Of a stretch of 64,000 bases of DNA, positions 12,613-23,529 are shown one piece after another. The position numbers and the translations under genes were made by a program. How positions within the stretch are numbered: position 1 is the first letter of the stretch; each line of letters starts with the position of its first letter. The stretch comes from Zygnema circumcarinatum (taxonomy: Eukaryota; Streptophyta; Zygnematophyceae; Zygnematales; Zygnemataceae): contig CM074812.1 in NCBI GenBank assembly GCA_037447605.1, positions 973,741 to 1,037,740 of the forward strand, written 5' to 3'. The notes below the pieces were generated by a model, which saw nothing but the letters and a program-made list of their open reading frames with translations, did no database searches and had not been told where the DNA came from.

Positions 12613-13892
12613 GAAAAACAGCAGAAAAAGGGTGGAAAGGGCATAAAAGGCGAGAGCAGCTCAAAAAGAAGAAGCACAAGGACGAAGAGACGCAAAGGGG
12701 GAGACAAAAGGGAAAACGCAACACAGCAAGACAAGCTACGGCAGAAAATGTCAGAAAACAAGGCGAGAAACGTTAGAACAGAAAAAACCGCAGCAAAACA
12801 GCAGCAAAACAACCAAAAACAAAAAACAAAAAACGAAAAGAAGCACAAACAACAAAAACAGAGCAATGCAGCAAGACACGCGACAGGAAAACGCAAAGAC
12901 AACGACAAGAGGCTGCCACGTGGCCGCGGCAGAGGCAGCGGCAGCAGGCGCAACGGTCGGAAGCGCCGTTCGCGGGGCCTAGAGTCTATCAGAGGTAAAG
13001 AGGAGACTAAGACTGTTCTTAGGGTTTTTAGGGTTTTTAGGAATACACGCGTGTGAACTGAAGGGAGTAAACACAGTGCCGTACATTATTGATATTTCTT
13101 CTCGTAAATCAATCTCGAAGGGACATAGATCAATGAGTGTGGGTTCATGTTTCATGGTCAGCACTAGTAGAGGTACAACAGACAGGGTAACAGACCCAGT
13201 TTCGACATTAGGATGGTCCACATTAGATAGGATGAACGAAACAATGGAGGCACAGAAGGGTAAAATGTTCACTACCTGCTCTATTCGGAACTACAGTAGA
13301 GAGTCTTCTCCCAGTGGGGACTCTTCCCAAACAATATTTCGTATTCAGGGTGAATCGCCATTGGAAGACGCTCTTGCAAAAAGTCGTGCCAAGAATGCAG
13401 TAAACCGGAGGATGTAGGAGTTTAGTAGAGGGGGGCAGACAGTGAATTGGGAAATAGAATCTGAGTTAATTTCGAGTATCTAATCCCAGTCGATGCGCAA
13501 GACCTCCATGATATCATTCTAATCAACGACGAACAACTGAGTAAGTGGTTACTCAAAATCTGAGGGGGGTCAAAGCGCCCGCTAGCTCCTCCCTGGGTCC
13601 GTCGCTAGCAGGTCGAGGATAAGCATGCAGGTACAAAGGTATGGGCAAGCTGATGCAGGATGTAGATGCGACCATATGCCATCAGTCACAGCTGGGTGAA
13701 GCTTCATTTCCTTCCAAGAAAAGGAAGGCCTTCAAGAGGGGAATTACAGTACTGATTTCGCCCCAGCTCTGACCTGTACCAATATTCTCCAAGATTTTGA
13801 TCCAAGTTCGTACTGTGGTTCGATCATACACTTTACATTAGTGCACATTCATGGTTTGATATGCCAAAGCCTTGCCCAATCCTTGGCTTTCT
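12613..13892. repeat. Right copy of exact 1.28-kb duplication
   Basis: Same sequence as 11323-12602, directly after the gap, and continuous with the 3' flank of RPS7. It holds the second copy of the unrecognised 113-codon frame (13076-13417). Confidence 0.85.
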
Positions 13893-14172
13893 GCCTTTTC
13901 CGCATTTGTCAATGGACAATCTGTCGTCCTGTTTCGTAAGTTCCACGAGGGTTTAAAAGGGGAAGTCCAAGACTATAGACAATAGATATGCACGGGATGC
14001 ATAGATCAGGTAGAACTGAGAGCATCGAACACAAACCCTCACCATTTTCAGGGGACATCACATCGACAAAAAGTTGAGCTTTAACAATTGCCTTCCTTGG
14101 TACAAGCAGCAACGGAGCCCAACAGTGCGCTCAGCAGAGACAGGCCTCCCTCAGACCATGCGAGAGAGCAAC

Positions 14173-17100
14173 TCAGGCAGCGACGGCCTCTGTGATGGGG
14201 AACTCGAATGTGACCTCCTTGCCCGTCAGCTTCTTGTACACCCCCCCAAACGTCTCCAGCTTGTACTCAGTGCTGTTCCGCTCCTTCGGATCAAGATACA
14301 CCTGCTCCAACAAGAGCTTGTTCTCCACTGCTTAGCGTTGTGGTTAACCTTGAAAGGTAATAAAACAGTTCAAACGACAAGCTCCAAAAACCCACCAGCA
14401 CAAACCCCCCCAGATTCTTGGAAGCTCTCCCTAAAAGAGTGCATCGGGGAGGCAGAGTTCCTAAACTAGGCTCACCCGCATAATGCGTGAACCATCGAGG
14501 CGGAAGCGCACACGCTTGCCCACAATCTCAGTGGGGAAGACCAGGTCCTCCAGAATGGCCTCGTGAACAGCAGTCAGCGTGCGGCTGCGCGGGCGGGTTG
14601 CAGCCGATCCCTTCTTTGGAGGCTTCATTATCCGGCGGGTGGCCACAATAACAACATCCTGCAAGCCACCATCCAGATGTGCAAAGAAATATTTACAAGT
14701 GTGCACCAGGGGAATTCAACATACGAATGGGATAGAGTGTAAGGAGACAGGAGGAGACAGTGGGGACGAAAGAAGAAAGCGAATGATACTACATTCGATG
14801 AATTAACTGGAGAAACGTGAAGTTCAGAAACTCTACAAGGGTATGGGGCCACACGTTCAGAAGGAAGCAGGAAAAGGTGCAAACTACTTGTCTAGGCTAA
14901 AACCGAGTTTGAATCCTCTCTAACTTCAGCACAAGTGAAAATTGAGGCTGACCTTAGAAGCACATACAAATGAAGTATCTACGTTAACCTAACAAACACT
15001 GACACAAATGGGTGTAAAGACGAGTTAGAATAATAGTGATTCAAAAAGGATAAGACTGTACTAACTTTGCCACTGAATTTCTTCTCAAGCTCCCGTACAA
15101 GCCGTGCATGAATCTTCTGGAAGGCCTTCCTCAAACGGTAGGGGACATGTACAATAATGGCCTTCCGGCTGCTAGACACATCAATCTCCCTGTTCCAGCT
15201 CATTCACAGAGAAGAAATACAAAAGTGCACCTCAGTATACCAGATTTCATAGTTTTACCACAGGGTTTCTGATACCATCTACTGCCGGACACAAAGTGCA
15301 CAACAGACCTAGAGCAGACGTGACCACAACTAAGTACCCAAATCTACCATTAGTTTTCAAACTCTATTTCTCACCAGATGGCTTCCATTGACAAGTTCGA
15401 CTCGAAACTGTAGCTACCCTTTCCTAACGGTCTATCGAAGAGGCACTCGAGTACAGCAAAGAACCCCAATCTCCGTCTTGCAATCCAACTCGAGATACAA
15501 GTAATACACCTTTACATTTGCGTTTCAAAATGAGTCAAATTACATGAGAAGACCAAGCTCACCTGGCTGAGTTGATGTACAAATCACGCAGGTCGCTTTT
15601 CAGCTCTTGGTTGGTGGCCTCCAAGTCAAACAATGCCTGAACAACGCAAAGACATACACATGAGGAAATCGGCCTTGGCTCTCGTGCTCCCGTAGATAAG
15701 CAAAAAGTCAACACCCCAAAGTCCATCCCATAAACATCACAGCAAACTCTCTGATCAATCAAAAAGAGGAAAATGGCTGAGGCCTTCAAGATAAATGTCA
15801 AACCACAACCCTCATATTACCCTGACTATGTATAGCACAAGGAGACACGCGGAATCTGTGATAAGCTAAACAATCCGAGTTCTATCTGGATCAGACTGAC
15901 GTGCAAATGTGTCAATCCTCACAATGGGGCAAGCCCAAATAGGACTGGGGCGACAAAGGTCATCATCATATCCAGCATCAGATTTGGTGTGTGCCACTGA
16001 TCAAATTGCTGAACCCACATATGCTTTCTAGGGTGCAGCAAACTCACACAGCCTAGCAACTCACAGTTTCACTAACATAGCGTCAGCCAAAACAGCACAT
16101 GCAAGGTATAAGGAAAGCCATAGCCCTTATCTTTCTATAAAAATGACAGGGTAAAAGGGGCATCTATTCCCTTATACGAAAACAAAATGGCAGGACCAAC
16201 CTATGCCCGCTAAGTCTTATACGAGCTGAACGGTTGAAGAATCAGCATTCGACATCAAACGAGCCTCATAAACTGCCCAGGCCTTCAAGATGATGGAGCA
16301 ACAACGATATTTATAAAGGACTAGCTCTGTTACGGTAAGATAGCCCTTATCATCATTACAAACAGGCGGAATACTTAAACTTCTGAGGCAAAACAGCTTA
16401 AAAATTAAAAAAATAGCCGCCTGAGTATTGGATCAGACTGACGTGCAAATGTGTCAATCCTCATAATGGGCGAGCCCAAATAGGACTGGGGCGACAAAAG
16501 TCATCATCATATCCAGCCTCATAAAAATCTCTTTACGAGCTTAACGGTTGAGAATCAGCATTCGACATCAAAAAAAGACTCATAAACTGCCCAGGCTTCT
16601 AAGACGATCAAGCAACAACGATACAGGACTAGCTCTGTTACGGTAACATAGCTCTTATCCTCACTACAAAACAAGCAGAATACTTGGACTTCTGAGGCAA
16701 AACCGTATAAAAACTAAAACCTAGTTGCCTGGGTATTGGATCAGACTGACGTGCAAATGTGTCAATCCTCACAATGGGCAAAGCCCAAATAGGACTGGGG
16801 CGACAAAAGTCATCATCATATCCAGCATCCGACAAATCTTTTTACGAGCTTAACGGTTGAAGAATCAGCATTCGACATCAAAAAAAGCCTCATAAACTGC
16901 CCAGCCTTCTAAGACGATCGAGCAACAACGATACAGGACTAGCTCTGTTCCGGTCAGATAGCTCTTATCCTCACTACAATAGAAGCAGAATATTTGGATT
17001 TCTGAGGCAAGACCGTATAGAAACTAAAACATAGCCGCCTGGGTATTGGATCAGACTGACGTGCAAATGTGTCAATCCTCACAATGGGGCAAGCCCAAAT

Positions 17101-18967
17101 AGGACTGGGGCGACAAAGGTCATCATCATATCCAGCATCAGATAAGACTTTATACGAACTTAACGGTTGAAAAATCAGCATTCGACATAAAAAAGCCTCA
17201 TAACGGCCTGGGCCTTTAAGACGATAGAGCAACAACGATATTTGACCAGGACTAGCTCTGTTATCGTAAGATAGCTCCTATCCTTACCACAAAACGAGCA
17301 GAATACTTGATTTCTTAGGCAAAACAGCATAAAAACTAAAACGTTAGCCGCCTGAATATTGGGTCAGACTAACGTGCAAATGTGTCAATCCTCATAATGG
17401 GCGAGCCCAAATAGGACTGGGGCGACAAAGGTCATCATCATATCCAGCATCAGATAAGGCTTTATACGAACTTAACGGTTGAAAAATCAGCATTCGACAT
17501 AAAAAAGCCTCATAACTGCCTGGGCCTTTAAGACGATCGAGCAACAACGATATTTGTCCAGGACTAGATATGTTATCGTAAGGTAGCTCCTATCCTTACC
17601 ACAAAACAAGCAGAATACTTGATTTCTTAGGCGAAACAGCATAAAAACTACAACATTAGCCGCCTGAATATTGGGTCAGACTGACGTGCAAATGTGTCAA
17701 TCCTCATAATGGGCGAGCCCAAATAGGACTGGGGCGACAAAGGTCATCATCATATCCAGCATCAGATAAGGCTTTATACGAACTTAACGGTTGAAAAATC
17801 AGCATTCGACATAAAAAAGCCTCATAACTGCCTGGGCCTTTAAGACGATCGAGCAACAACGACATTTGTCCAGGACTAGATATGTTATCGTAAGGTAGCT
17901 CCTATCCTTCCCACAAAACAAGCAGAATACTTGATTTCTTAGGCAAAACAGCATAAAAACTACAACATTAGACGCCTGAATATTGGTCAGACTGACGTGC
18001 AAATGTGTCAATCCTCATAATGGGCGAGCCCAAATAGGACTGGGGCGACAAAGGTCATCATCATATCCAGCATCAGATTAGGCGTCTCCTACTATTCGAA
18101 TTGCTCACCACCTAAGCTTTCAAGGGTGCAGCAAAATCACAAAGCCTAGCGACTCACATTGAACTAACGTAGCATAAGCCAACAAGTGCACATGTAAGGT
18201 GTAGGTAAAGAAATAGCCCTATCAGAGTAACAGCGCAATAGGGGCATCCGTTCCTTTACACGAAGCAAAACGCAGAAGTAAAATTCCGCATCTAATTCCA
18301 GTAGCCTAGACTGTTGATAACAGCATATTCAGTTTAGCTTCCACCTGACCAATGTGCAGATGTGTCGTTCCACACAACGGAGCAACCCCAATTAGGCGAC
18401 GAGGTCATCCTCTACCTATACCAGCTAAGTCTTTTAAGAAGCTTACGGTTGAAGTATCAGCATTCGGCAAAGCCTCCCGAACTGCACAGTTCTTTCAGAC
18501 GATCGAGTAGCAACAATACTTATGCAGGACTGGCCCTGTTATGGTAAGATAGCTACTATCCTTCACTACAAAACAAGCAGAACGCTTGAACTTCAGAGGC
18601 AAAACCGCAAAAGAACTAAAACAGTAGCCGCCTGGGTATTGGATCAGACTGACGTGCAAATGTGTCAATCCTCATAATGGGCGAGCCCAAATAGGACTGG
18701 GGCGACAAAGGTCATCATCACCTCCAATACTCAAACCTTCCTGGCATGATTGATCGATTGATCAACCAAAAAATGTGTGACAAAACTTAAATACTGTTCA
18801 CCATTTAAACCCTCTTAACTCCCTTCACCTTCCCCAAGCTCACGCTCTCCTCCTCTCACATTTAATGCAAGCGGTGCATGCATGCAGCTCACCTGAGCCA
18901 CCGTTTCCTCCAATTCATCAGGTTCCAACCCCTTCTCCTTTTGAATCTTCCTCCGTGCTGTTAACAT
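14173..18967 (-). CDS. RPS7: 40S ribosomal protein eS7 (RPS7), five coding exons
   Basis: Encodes the small-subunit ribosomal protein eS7, a structural protein of cytosolic 40S subunits. Coding exons on the minus strand: 18967-18893, 15636-15563, 15189-15066, 14658-14476, 14301-14173; all junctions are GT-AG and phases agree, giving 194 residues, the usual length. Recognisable segments are [15 protein letters not shown] (exon 1 coding), [40 protein letters not shown] with [30 protein letters not shown] with [15 protein letters not shown], and [20 protein letters not shown] before the stop. Introns measure 3256, 373, 407 and 174 bp. The first of these (15637-18892) hosts a C/D snoRNA array on the same strand. 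A non-coding 5' exon and promoter lie at 19.8-20.0 kb. The start at 18967 matches the plant protein N-terminus. Frame and motifs look intact, so it is very likely functional. Confidence 0.95.
15888..15973 (-). ncRNA. C/D box snoRNA, array copy 1 (nearest the 3' end of the intron)
   Basis: Read on the minus strand: terminal stem GGAT/ATCC, C box ATGATGA, internal C'-like GTGAGGA, D box CTGA close to the 3' end. The 14 bases before the D box (ATTTGCACGTCAGT) are complementary to the conserved large-subunit rRNA run ACTGACGTGCAAAT, recalled from memory. By the D+5 rule the A of CTGA in that rRNA run would be 2'-O-methylated. Identical to copy 4. Confidence 0.85.
16430..16514 (-). ncRNA. C/D box snoRNA, array copy 2
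   Basis: Same C box, D box, guide and GGAT/ATCC stem as copy 1; the C' box reads ATGAGGA. It differs only in the loop between the guides and in one base beside the C box. Confidence 0.85.
16738..16823 (-). ncRNA. C/D box snoRNA, array copy 3
   Basis: All boxes, guide and terminal stem are intact; the loop reads GGGCAAAGCCC on the plus strand instead of the usual form. Confidence 0.85.
17048..17133 (-). ncRNA. C/D box snoRNA, array copy 4
   Basis: Base-for-base the same as copy 1 although 1.16 kb away, indicating recent exchange between units. Confidence 0.85.
17361..17445 (-). ncRNA. C/D box snoRNA, array copy 5 (guide variant)
   Basis: C and D boxes are intact. The plus strand reads ACTAACGTGC in the guide, one base off the other copies; it turns one guide C into U, so a G-U pair with the same target remains possible. 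The terminal stem is weakened (GGAT against ACCC). Confidence 0.75.
17673..17757 (-). ncRNA. C/D box snoRNA, array copy 6
   Basis: Boxes and guide as in copy 1; terminal stem weakened as in copy 5. Confidence 0.8.
17985..18068 (-). ncRNA. C/D box snoRNA, array copy 7
   Basis: Boxes and guide as in copy 1, but one base shorter at the 3' stem. It is followed by the long second spacer type. Confidence 0.8.
18341..18422 (-). pseudogene. Decayed C/D snoRNA copy (array copy 8)
   Basis: Aligns along the whole snoRNA (ATGTGCAGATGTGTC and GGCGACGAGGTCATC on plus), but the D box CTGA is lost and the C box is changed to AGGATGA. The guide carries several mismatches. Probably not made or not stable. 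Confidence 0.7.
18641..18725 (-). ncRNA. C/D box snoRNA, array copy 9 (nearest the 5' end of the intron)
   Basis: C box GTGATGA, D box CTGA and the guide are intact; the outer stem is reduced to GGA/TCC because the 5' end reads GGAGG. Confidence 0.8.
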
Positions 18968-19908
18968 GGTGCTGCAGCCCCGCGTCCTGTAGAAACAAAG
19001 CAGCGCACTAGACCATTAGGAGAAGCTGAAAAAGCGTCTCATATGGTGCAGTAAAAACTCTGGCACGTGAGAACAAGAGACTGAATCATAGGAAAACAGA
19101 GATACCCAAAAAAAATGCCTGGTGAGTGCAACTTGAGATGAGTTTCTGAAGAAGTTTGCAATGTGGGGGATGCAACATGAGCACTTGATTCCCTTCCGTT
19201 GAGGAAGAGAACTGCTGCTGAACTGGCTCAATTACATGCCAAACCTGAACCTTCAAGAGGTTTGGCGGAAACTGAGTGAACAGAGAGCCTCAAACCCTGC
19301 TAAAACTTTGGGCCCATGCTTCCAGACTTCGAATTGTGGGTCCAAAATGGACCACCAGGAAAGCACACTCTGTTTTCGTATGGTCGCATCAACATCACCA
19401 GCAGGGTACATCAACGCAGTAAAACCCTAATTTGCAAACATTCACGACCGGTGCCGGCTGTCCATAAAACCAGGCTACTTACTTTCACAGAATTCAATCA
19501 CATAAACTCTAATCCTGATAGGCCTTACGGCCTATGTTACCCCGCATTCGCCTTCCCCCCTCCCACTTCCCACGTGCCATGGACGTCTAAACGGAGAAAC
19601 AAGCGGCTTTCAGCGAGAATGTGTTATCGCGAAAGCGGGCCCATGAAAGAGAGTGCAGAAAGAGAGGGAGAGAGAAAATGCGAGGCCCAAAAGTTCACAT
19701 AACCCTAAACTACAACCCTACCCTACCCTACCCTATACAGAGCTCAACAGTCTCCAACTGAAAGAGCAGGAAGCCTTTACTGCTATGCCGGTGTGCATGT
19801 TGCAACAGGGCGGCCTTGGCGGCAGGTGCTCACCTCTAGAGGGCGCGCTGCGAGCAGGAGAGGGAGCCCGGACGGAGCCTCGCGGGGGAGGAGGCGCGGC
19901 GGAAAGGG
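18968..19908 (-). other. RPS7: RPS7 5' UTR: leader exon 1, intron 1 and start of exon 2
   Basis: Exon 2 begins at 18986 (acceptor CTACAG) and runs 19 bases to the start codon. A good donor (AG|GTGAGC) lies at 19833, so leader exon 1 would be about 19908-19834 and the leader intron 847 bp (19833-18987). The predicted start, 29 bases after the TATA box, falls in CCCTTTCC, like the pyrimidine (TOP) starts of ribosomal protein mRNAs. The leader intron holds another AACCCTAAAC telo-box and a CCCTA run near 19700-19735. Inferred from signals only. Confidence 0.65.
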
Positions 19909-19930
19909 CCGGCGCGGAGGGCTGCAACCT

Positions 19931-19990
19931 CTTTATACTTGTCCAACCCTAAAATTTGGACAGCGGCAGCCGTCGATTGGCACCACGTGG
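19931..19990 (-). promoter_or_regulatory. RPS7 core promoter: TATA box, telo-box, G-box
   Basis: On the minus strand: TATAAAG (19937-19931), upstream of it a telo-box (AACCCTAAAA on plus, 19945-19954), then the palindromic G-box CCACGTGG (19983-19990). Telo-boxes are typical of plant ribosomal protein gene promoters and match the gene found downstream. Confidence 0.7.
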
Positions 19991-20283
19991 AACCATCTGG
20001 ACCGTTGGTTGGATCGGAGCTCGGCCCTGAACCCTCTGACGAGCTGCGTGCGTCACATGATGGCTGAATAGCAGGCGGTTTATATGTGCAGTTCTTTGGG
20101 TCCCGTTACAGTTCGCAGTTCCTAGTTCACCGTTTAACAGGTAACTGGTTTGCTCAAAGTTCTCACGACGGCCTTCTCTGCAGTTCAGTTACGGCGAGAT
20201 GCTAAAAATGAAATATGATTCCAGTTATAAAGTTCTCCATGGGCTCTGTACGGATATTCTTTTTCCCCATTTCCATTGGTGAC
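19991..20283. other. RPS7 upstream region, no gene seen
   Basis: No open frame or repeat of note; holds the distal RPS7 promoter, up to where the first fold-back block begins. Confidence 0.4.
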
Positions 20284-20289
20284 GAGCAA

Positions 20290-20600
20290 CAGCCCATGGA
20301 TGGCAATGGTTGGACGTCTAATGGTTGGCAACCAGTCGAATGGTTGTCAACCATTGGCAGCCACTGGTTCCGAACCATTCGAATGGTTATTCCGATCTGG
20401 CGCCAATGGTTGGCAACCATTCGAATGGTTGGCAAGAATTGGCATGCACTGATTCCGAATGGTCGTTTCGATCTGCCACCAATGGTTGGCAACCATTCGA
20501 ATGGTTGCCAAGCACTGCGAACCATTTGAATGGTTGTTTCCATCCGGCGCCAATGGTTGGCAACCAGTCGCATGGTTGGCCTTTTGGTCCGACCTGTGGA
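20290..20600. repeat. Fold-back palindromic repeat, block I
   Basis: A mosaic of GGTTGGCAACC, CATTCGAATGG and related self-complementary modules about every 40 bases. The right end reads TTTTGGTCCGACCTGTGG, the reverse complement of the family end CACAGATCGGACCA with changes. Confidence 0.8.
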
Positions 20601-21235
20601 ACCCTAATTTCCTCGAACCCATGTCCGCGAGCACGCGCGAGGCGCGGCGGGAAAAGCGCGGGATAGCCGTTGAAGAATACCGTACTGTACCAGCGATATG
20701 GTATTCGAGATATTTTTGCGATATCCCGGACAGTATTCCCGGTATACAATCCGATATTCTGGCTCCTGGTCGCGATATCCCTACACACGTGCCATTAACC
20801 GAAGCGAGTGTGAATCTGAGGGTCTGATTGGTTGATAGCCGCTGGCGAGTTGATTTGGGTGGTGCGGTGAGTCCCGGGAGGTGCCCGCAACGCCGAGTCG
20901 GTCACGACGCGGTTCCATGGAGCGGTTTGGCGTCCTTTGTGACGCGCTTCCGGGCTCCAGGAGATTCAGGACGACCTATGGACGACGTGGCGCTTACGTG
21001 GCTACCACAAAGGCTCTAACCAATCGTGTACCGTCACGTGGTTGGCGACCAGATGTGACCGCCGCGCGCTGATAGCAGAGCTTGGACCAAATTGGCGGCG
21101 ACGGACACGTGGCTTGTGCTTATTTGCTGCAACTTCAAACGGCGGTCACGGCAGTGGCACGCAAGTGTCATTAAGAAAAATCCACGTGTCGACGTAGGAT
21201 TGGATCGTTCTGTGGAACTCGTAAAAAAAAAATCG
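20601..21235. other. Gap between fold-back blocks, no gene seen
   Basis: Contains a GATATC/GGTATA-rich palindromic stretch (about 20690-20785) and otherwise no readable coding sequence. Confidence 0.4.
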
Positions 21236-21695
21236 AGACAGGTCGGACCATTGGATCTGCAACCATTGGACGTCCAACCATTGGATACCAATGATTCACA
21301 ACCATTCGAATGGTTGGCAACCATTGGCATCCAATTGTCGCGACCATTGGCATGCTTGTTTGATCTGACGGAAATGATTGGAACCATTGCCAATTGCTGG
21401 CTGGGTCGCAAATCAATGGTTGGCAACCAGTCGACTGGTTGCCAACCAGTGGCATCCACTGGTTCCAAACAGTCGAATGGTTGCCAACCAGTGGCATCCA
21501 CTGGTTGGCAACCAGTCGAATGGTTGTTTCGGTCCGCAACCACTGGTTGGCAACCAGTCGACTGGTTTGGAACCAGTGGATGCCACTGGTTGGCAACCAG
21601 TCGAATGGTTGTTTCGATCTGGCTGCACTGGTTGGCAACCAGTCGACTGGTTATATCCATTAAATCAAATGGTTGGCAACCATTAAATCACTAGT
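21236..21695. repeat. Fold-back palindromic repeat, block II
   Basis: Starts with ACAGGTCGGACCATTGG (family end) and continues with modules GGTTGGCAACCAGTCGACTGG and CCAGTGGCATCCACTGG. It ends with GGTTATATCCATTAAATC, which is also found at 34560. Confidence 0.85.
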
Positions 21696-21755
21696 TGTAG
21701 CGAACTGAACGCTACAGCTACCAAAATGCCGTCGGCGTTTCGGAGAAAACTATTC

Positions 21756-22125
21756 CCAGATCGGACCATTAGACAAACCAGTCGACTGGTTGGCAACCAG
21801 TGGTTGCCGACCGAAACAACCATTCGACTGGTTGCCAACCAGTGGATGCCACTGGTTCCAAACCAGTCGACTGGTTGCCAACCAGTGGCATCAACTGGTT
21901 CCAAACCATTCGACTGGTTGCCAACTAGTGGTTGCGGATCGAAACAACCATTCGACTGGTTGCCAACCAGTGGCATCCACTGGTTCCAAACCAGTCGACT
22001 GGTTGCCAACCAGTGGTTGCGGACCGAAACAACCATTCGACTGGTTGCGAACCAGTGGCGCAGGACTGAAACAACCATTCGACTGGTTCGGAACCAGTGA
22101 TCCAATGGTTGGCAACCATTAAATT
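21756..22125. repeat. Fold-back palindromic repeat, block III
   Basis: Starts CAGATCGGACCATTAGAC and ends CAATGGTTGGCAACCATT. It is the inverted counterpart of block V (23533-23896), 1.4 kb away. Confidence 0.85.
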
Positions 22126-22194
22126 GTCGGTGTACGGATCCCCGTATTGTCGATATACTGTAAATATTTTCCGTACGATTTTCCGGCATTTTTT

Positions 22195-22470
22195 GATTTA
22201 ATGGATATAACCATTCGACTGGTTGCCAACCAGTGCTGCCGGATCGAAACAACCATTCGACTGGTTGCCAACCAGTGGATGCCACTGGTTCACAACCAGT
22301 CGACTGGTTGCCAACCAGTGCCGCCGGATCGAAACAACCATTCGACTGGTTGCCAACCAGTGGCATCCACTGGTTCCAAACCAGTCGACTGGTTGTCAAC
22401 CAGTAGACGTCCAACCATTGCCATCCAATGGTTGTCCAATGGTTGCCGATCCACTGGTCCGAACTGTGAA
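22195..22470. repeat. Fold-back palindromic repeat, block IV
   Basis: Starts TTTAATGGATATAACCATTC and ends CCACTGGTCCGAACTGTG; it is the reverse complement of the left arm of the element at 34220. Confidence 0.85.
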
Positions 22471-22552
22471 ACTATTACGGTTCGGCCGTACATAGTCTCC
22501 GTACAACCGTACGAATTGGCTGTACGGATCCGTACGCATCTGTACGCATCAG

Positions 22553-23437
22553 CAGGCCTCTTCAAATAGGGGATTTCGGCTTAAGATAGGGGACTGTCCC
22601 CTAACTTGGTTTTGTAAAAACACGTAAATATGGACTGTACGGACGAAACCGTACACGTACGGACGAGAATTTTGTGGAGACCTTGCTTCATCATTTCCCA
22701 ACATTGCTACCGTCGAGTCTGATTTTTCAGTAATTGGATGGGAGAAAGACGAGTTTCGAAAGAGGTTGACAGACTTTTCATTGGAAGGCATTCTTCACTG
22801 CAAACAGTTTGATAGTTTGAACACTCTTCGAGGGTCTCTTTGAGTAGTTTGCATCACTTCTATAGCTGTCTTGTTCAGCCTAAAACTCCTAAGGGAGTGA
22901 GACCATTTTTCAATTCATTTCTAATTTTAGTTCCTATTTCAGTTTTTCTTTTGTGACTACACCTAGAATTTCAGAGGTTATGATTTGGAATAGAGTTTTT
23001 GTGAGGAAATTTCAAGACTATGATGGATTCTAAAGTGATACTTGGAGTAATTAATGATGGATGGAAAAGGAAATAGAGAGCTTAGGATTGGATCTACAAA
23101 GTTTCAGTGCAATTGGGTTTTTGAATAAGCAACTATATGTTGTGATTGCCAAATGCACAGTTGTTCTAATTGATTGGTAAAATTTACCAATCTATAAGAG
23201 TCGAAGAGGTTGCACCAGTTTCTAAAGCCGTGTTGTTATACCAACAAGTAAAGTTCATATTCATCATTGCTATCGTGGTTGCAACTGCAATTCATTTCCT
23301 TTTTGTTTTTAACCAAAAAAATGCTTTTTTGGGGCTTGTGTGGTATTTAAGTTGAAATCACGTAAACTAATCTCACAATCTTACATAAATAAGCTATTTA
23401 CGATATTTAGGGGATCTCCCCTATTTGAAGAGGCCTG
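22553..23437. mobile_element. hAT-like non-autonomous DNA transposon (885 bp)
   Basis: Perfect 21-bp terminal inverted repeats beginning CAGGCCTCTTCAAATAGG, flanked by the 8-bp duplication CGCATCAG (22545-22552 and 23438-23445). The related sequence at 34726-34745 has a single CGCATCAG and no insert, i.e. an empty site. An 8-bp duplication and CA-starting ends are typical of the hAT superfamily. No transposase is encoded. A short inner palindrome (TAGGGGACTGTCCCCTA) lies just inside the left end. Confidence 0.9.
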
Positions 23438-23529
23438 CGCATCAGGCTTGTTACACTAGTTGTCAACGGTTGGCAACCCACCAAAAAACACATAGGGCCC
23501 ATTTTTGCAAAAAGGCATAATTTCAGAAA

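Larger units (their letters stand above)
15888..18725 (-). repeat. Tandem snoRNA array in RPS7 intron 2 (about 312-bp period)
   Basis: Nine units carry an 84-86-bp snoRNA plus a spacer. snoRNA plus-strand starts are 15888, 16430, 16738, 17048, 17361, 17673, 17985, about 18341 (decayed) and 18641. Five successive steps are 308-313 bp, so this core grew by unequal exchange. Longer spacers after the first and seventh copies share a second sequence (about 16020-16200 and 18115-18300), suggesting a higher-order duplication. The snoRNA part is better kept than the spacers, pointing to selection on it. The host intron would release the copies after splicing, or they may be processed as a cluster. 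Confidence 0.9.

Noticed and set aside
14301-14340. Earlier acceptor for the last RPS7 exon (GCAG at about 14334)
   Set aside because: It puts the exon out of phase; GAGCAG at 14302 restores the expected VYLDPKERN sequence and phase.
15888-15973. Inserted 25S rRNA fragment
   Set aside because: Only a 14-base match to rRNA, placed exactly before a D box, which is what a guide RNA shows.
15888-18725. CRISPR-like regular repeats
   Set aside because: Plant nuclear intron, 312-bp period, and the repeated 85-bp part has clear snoRNA C and D boxes.
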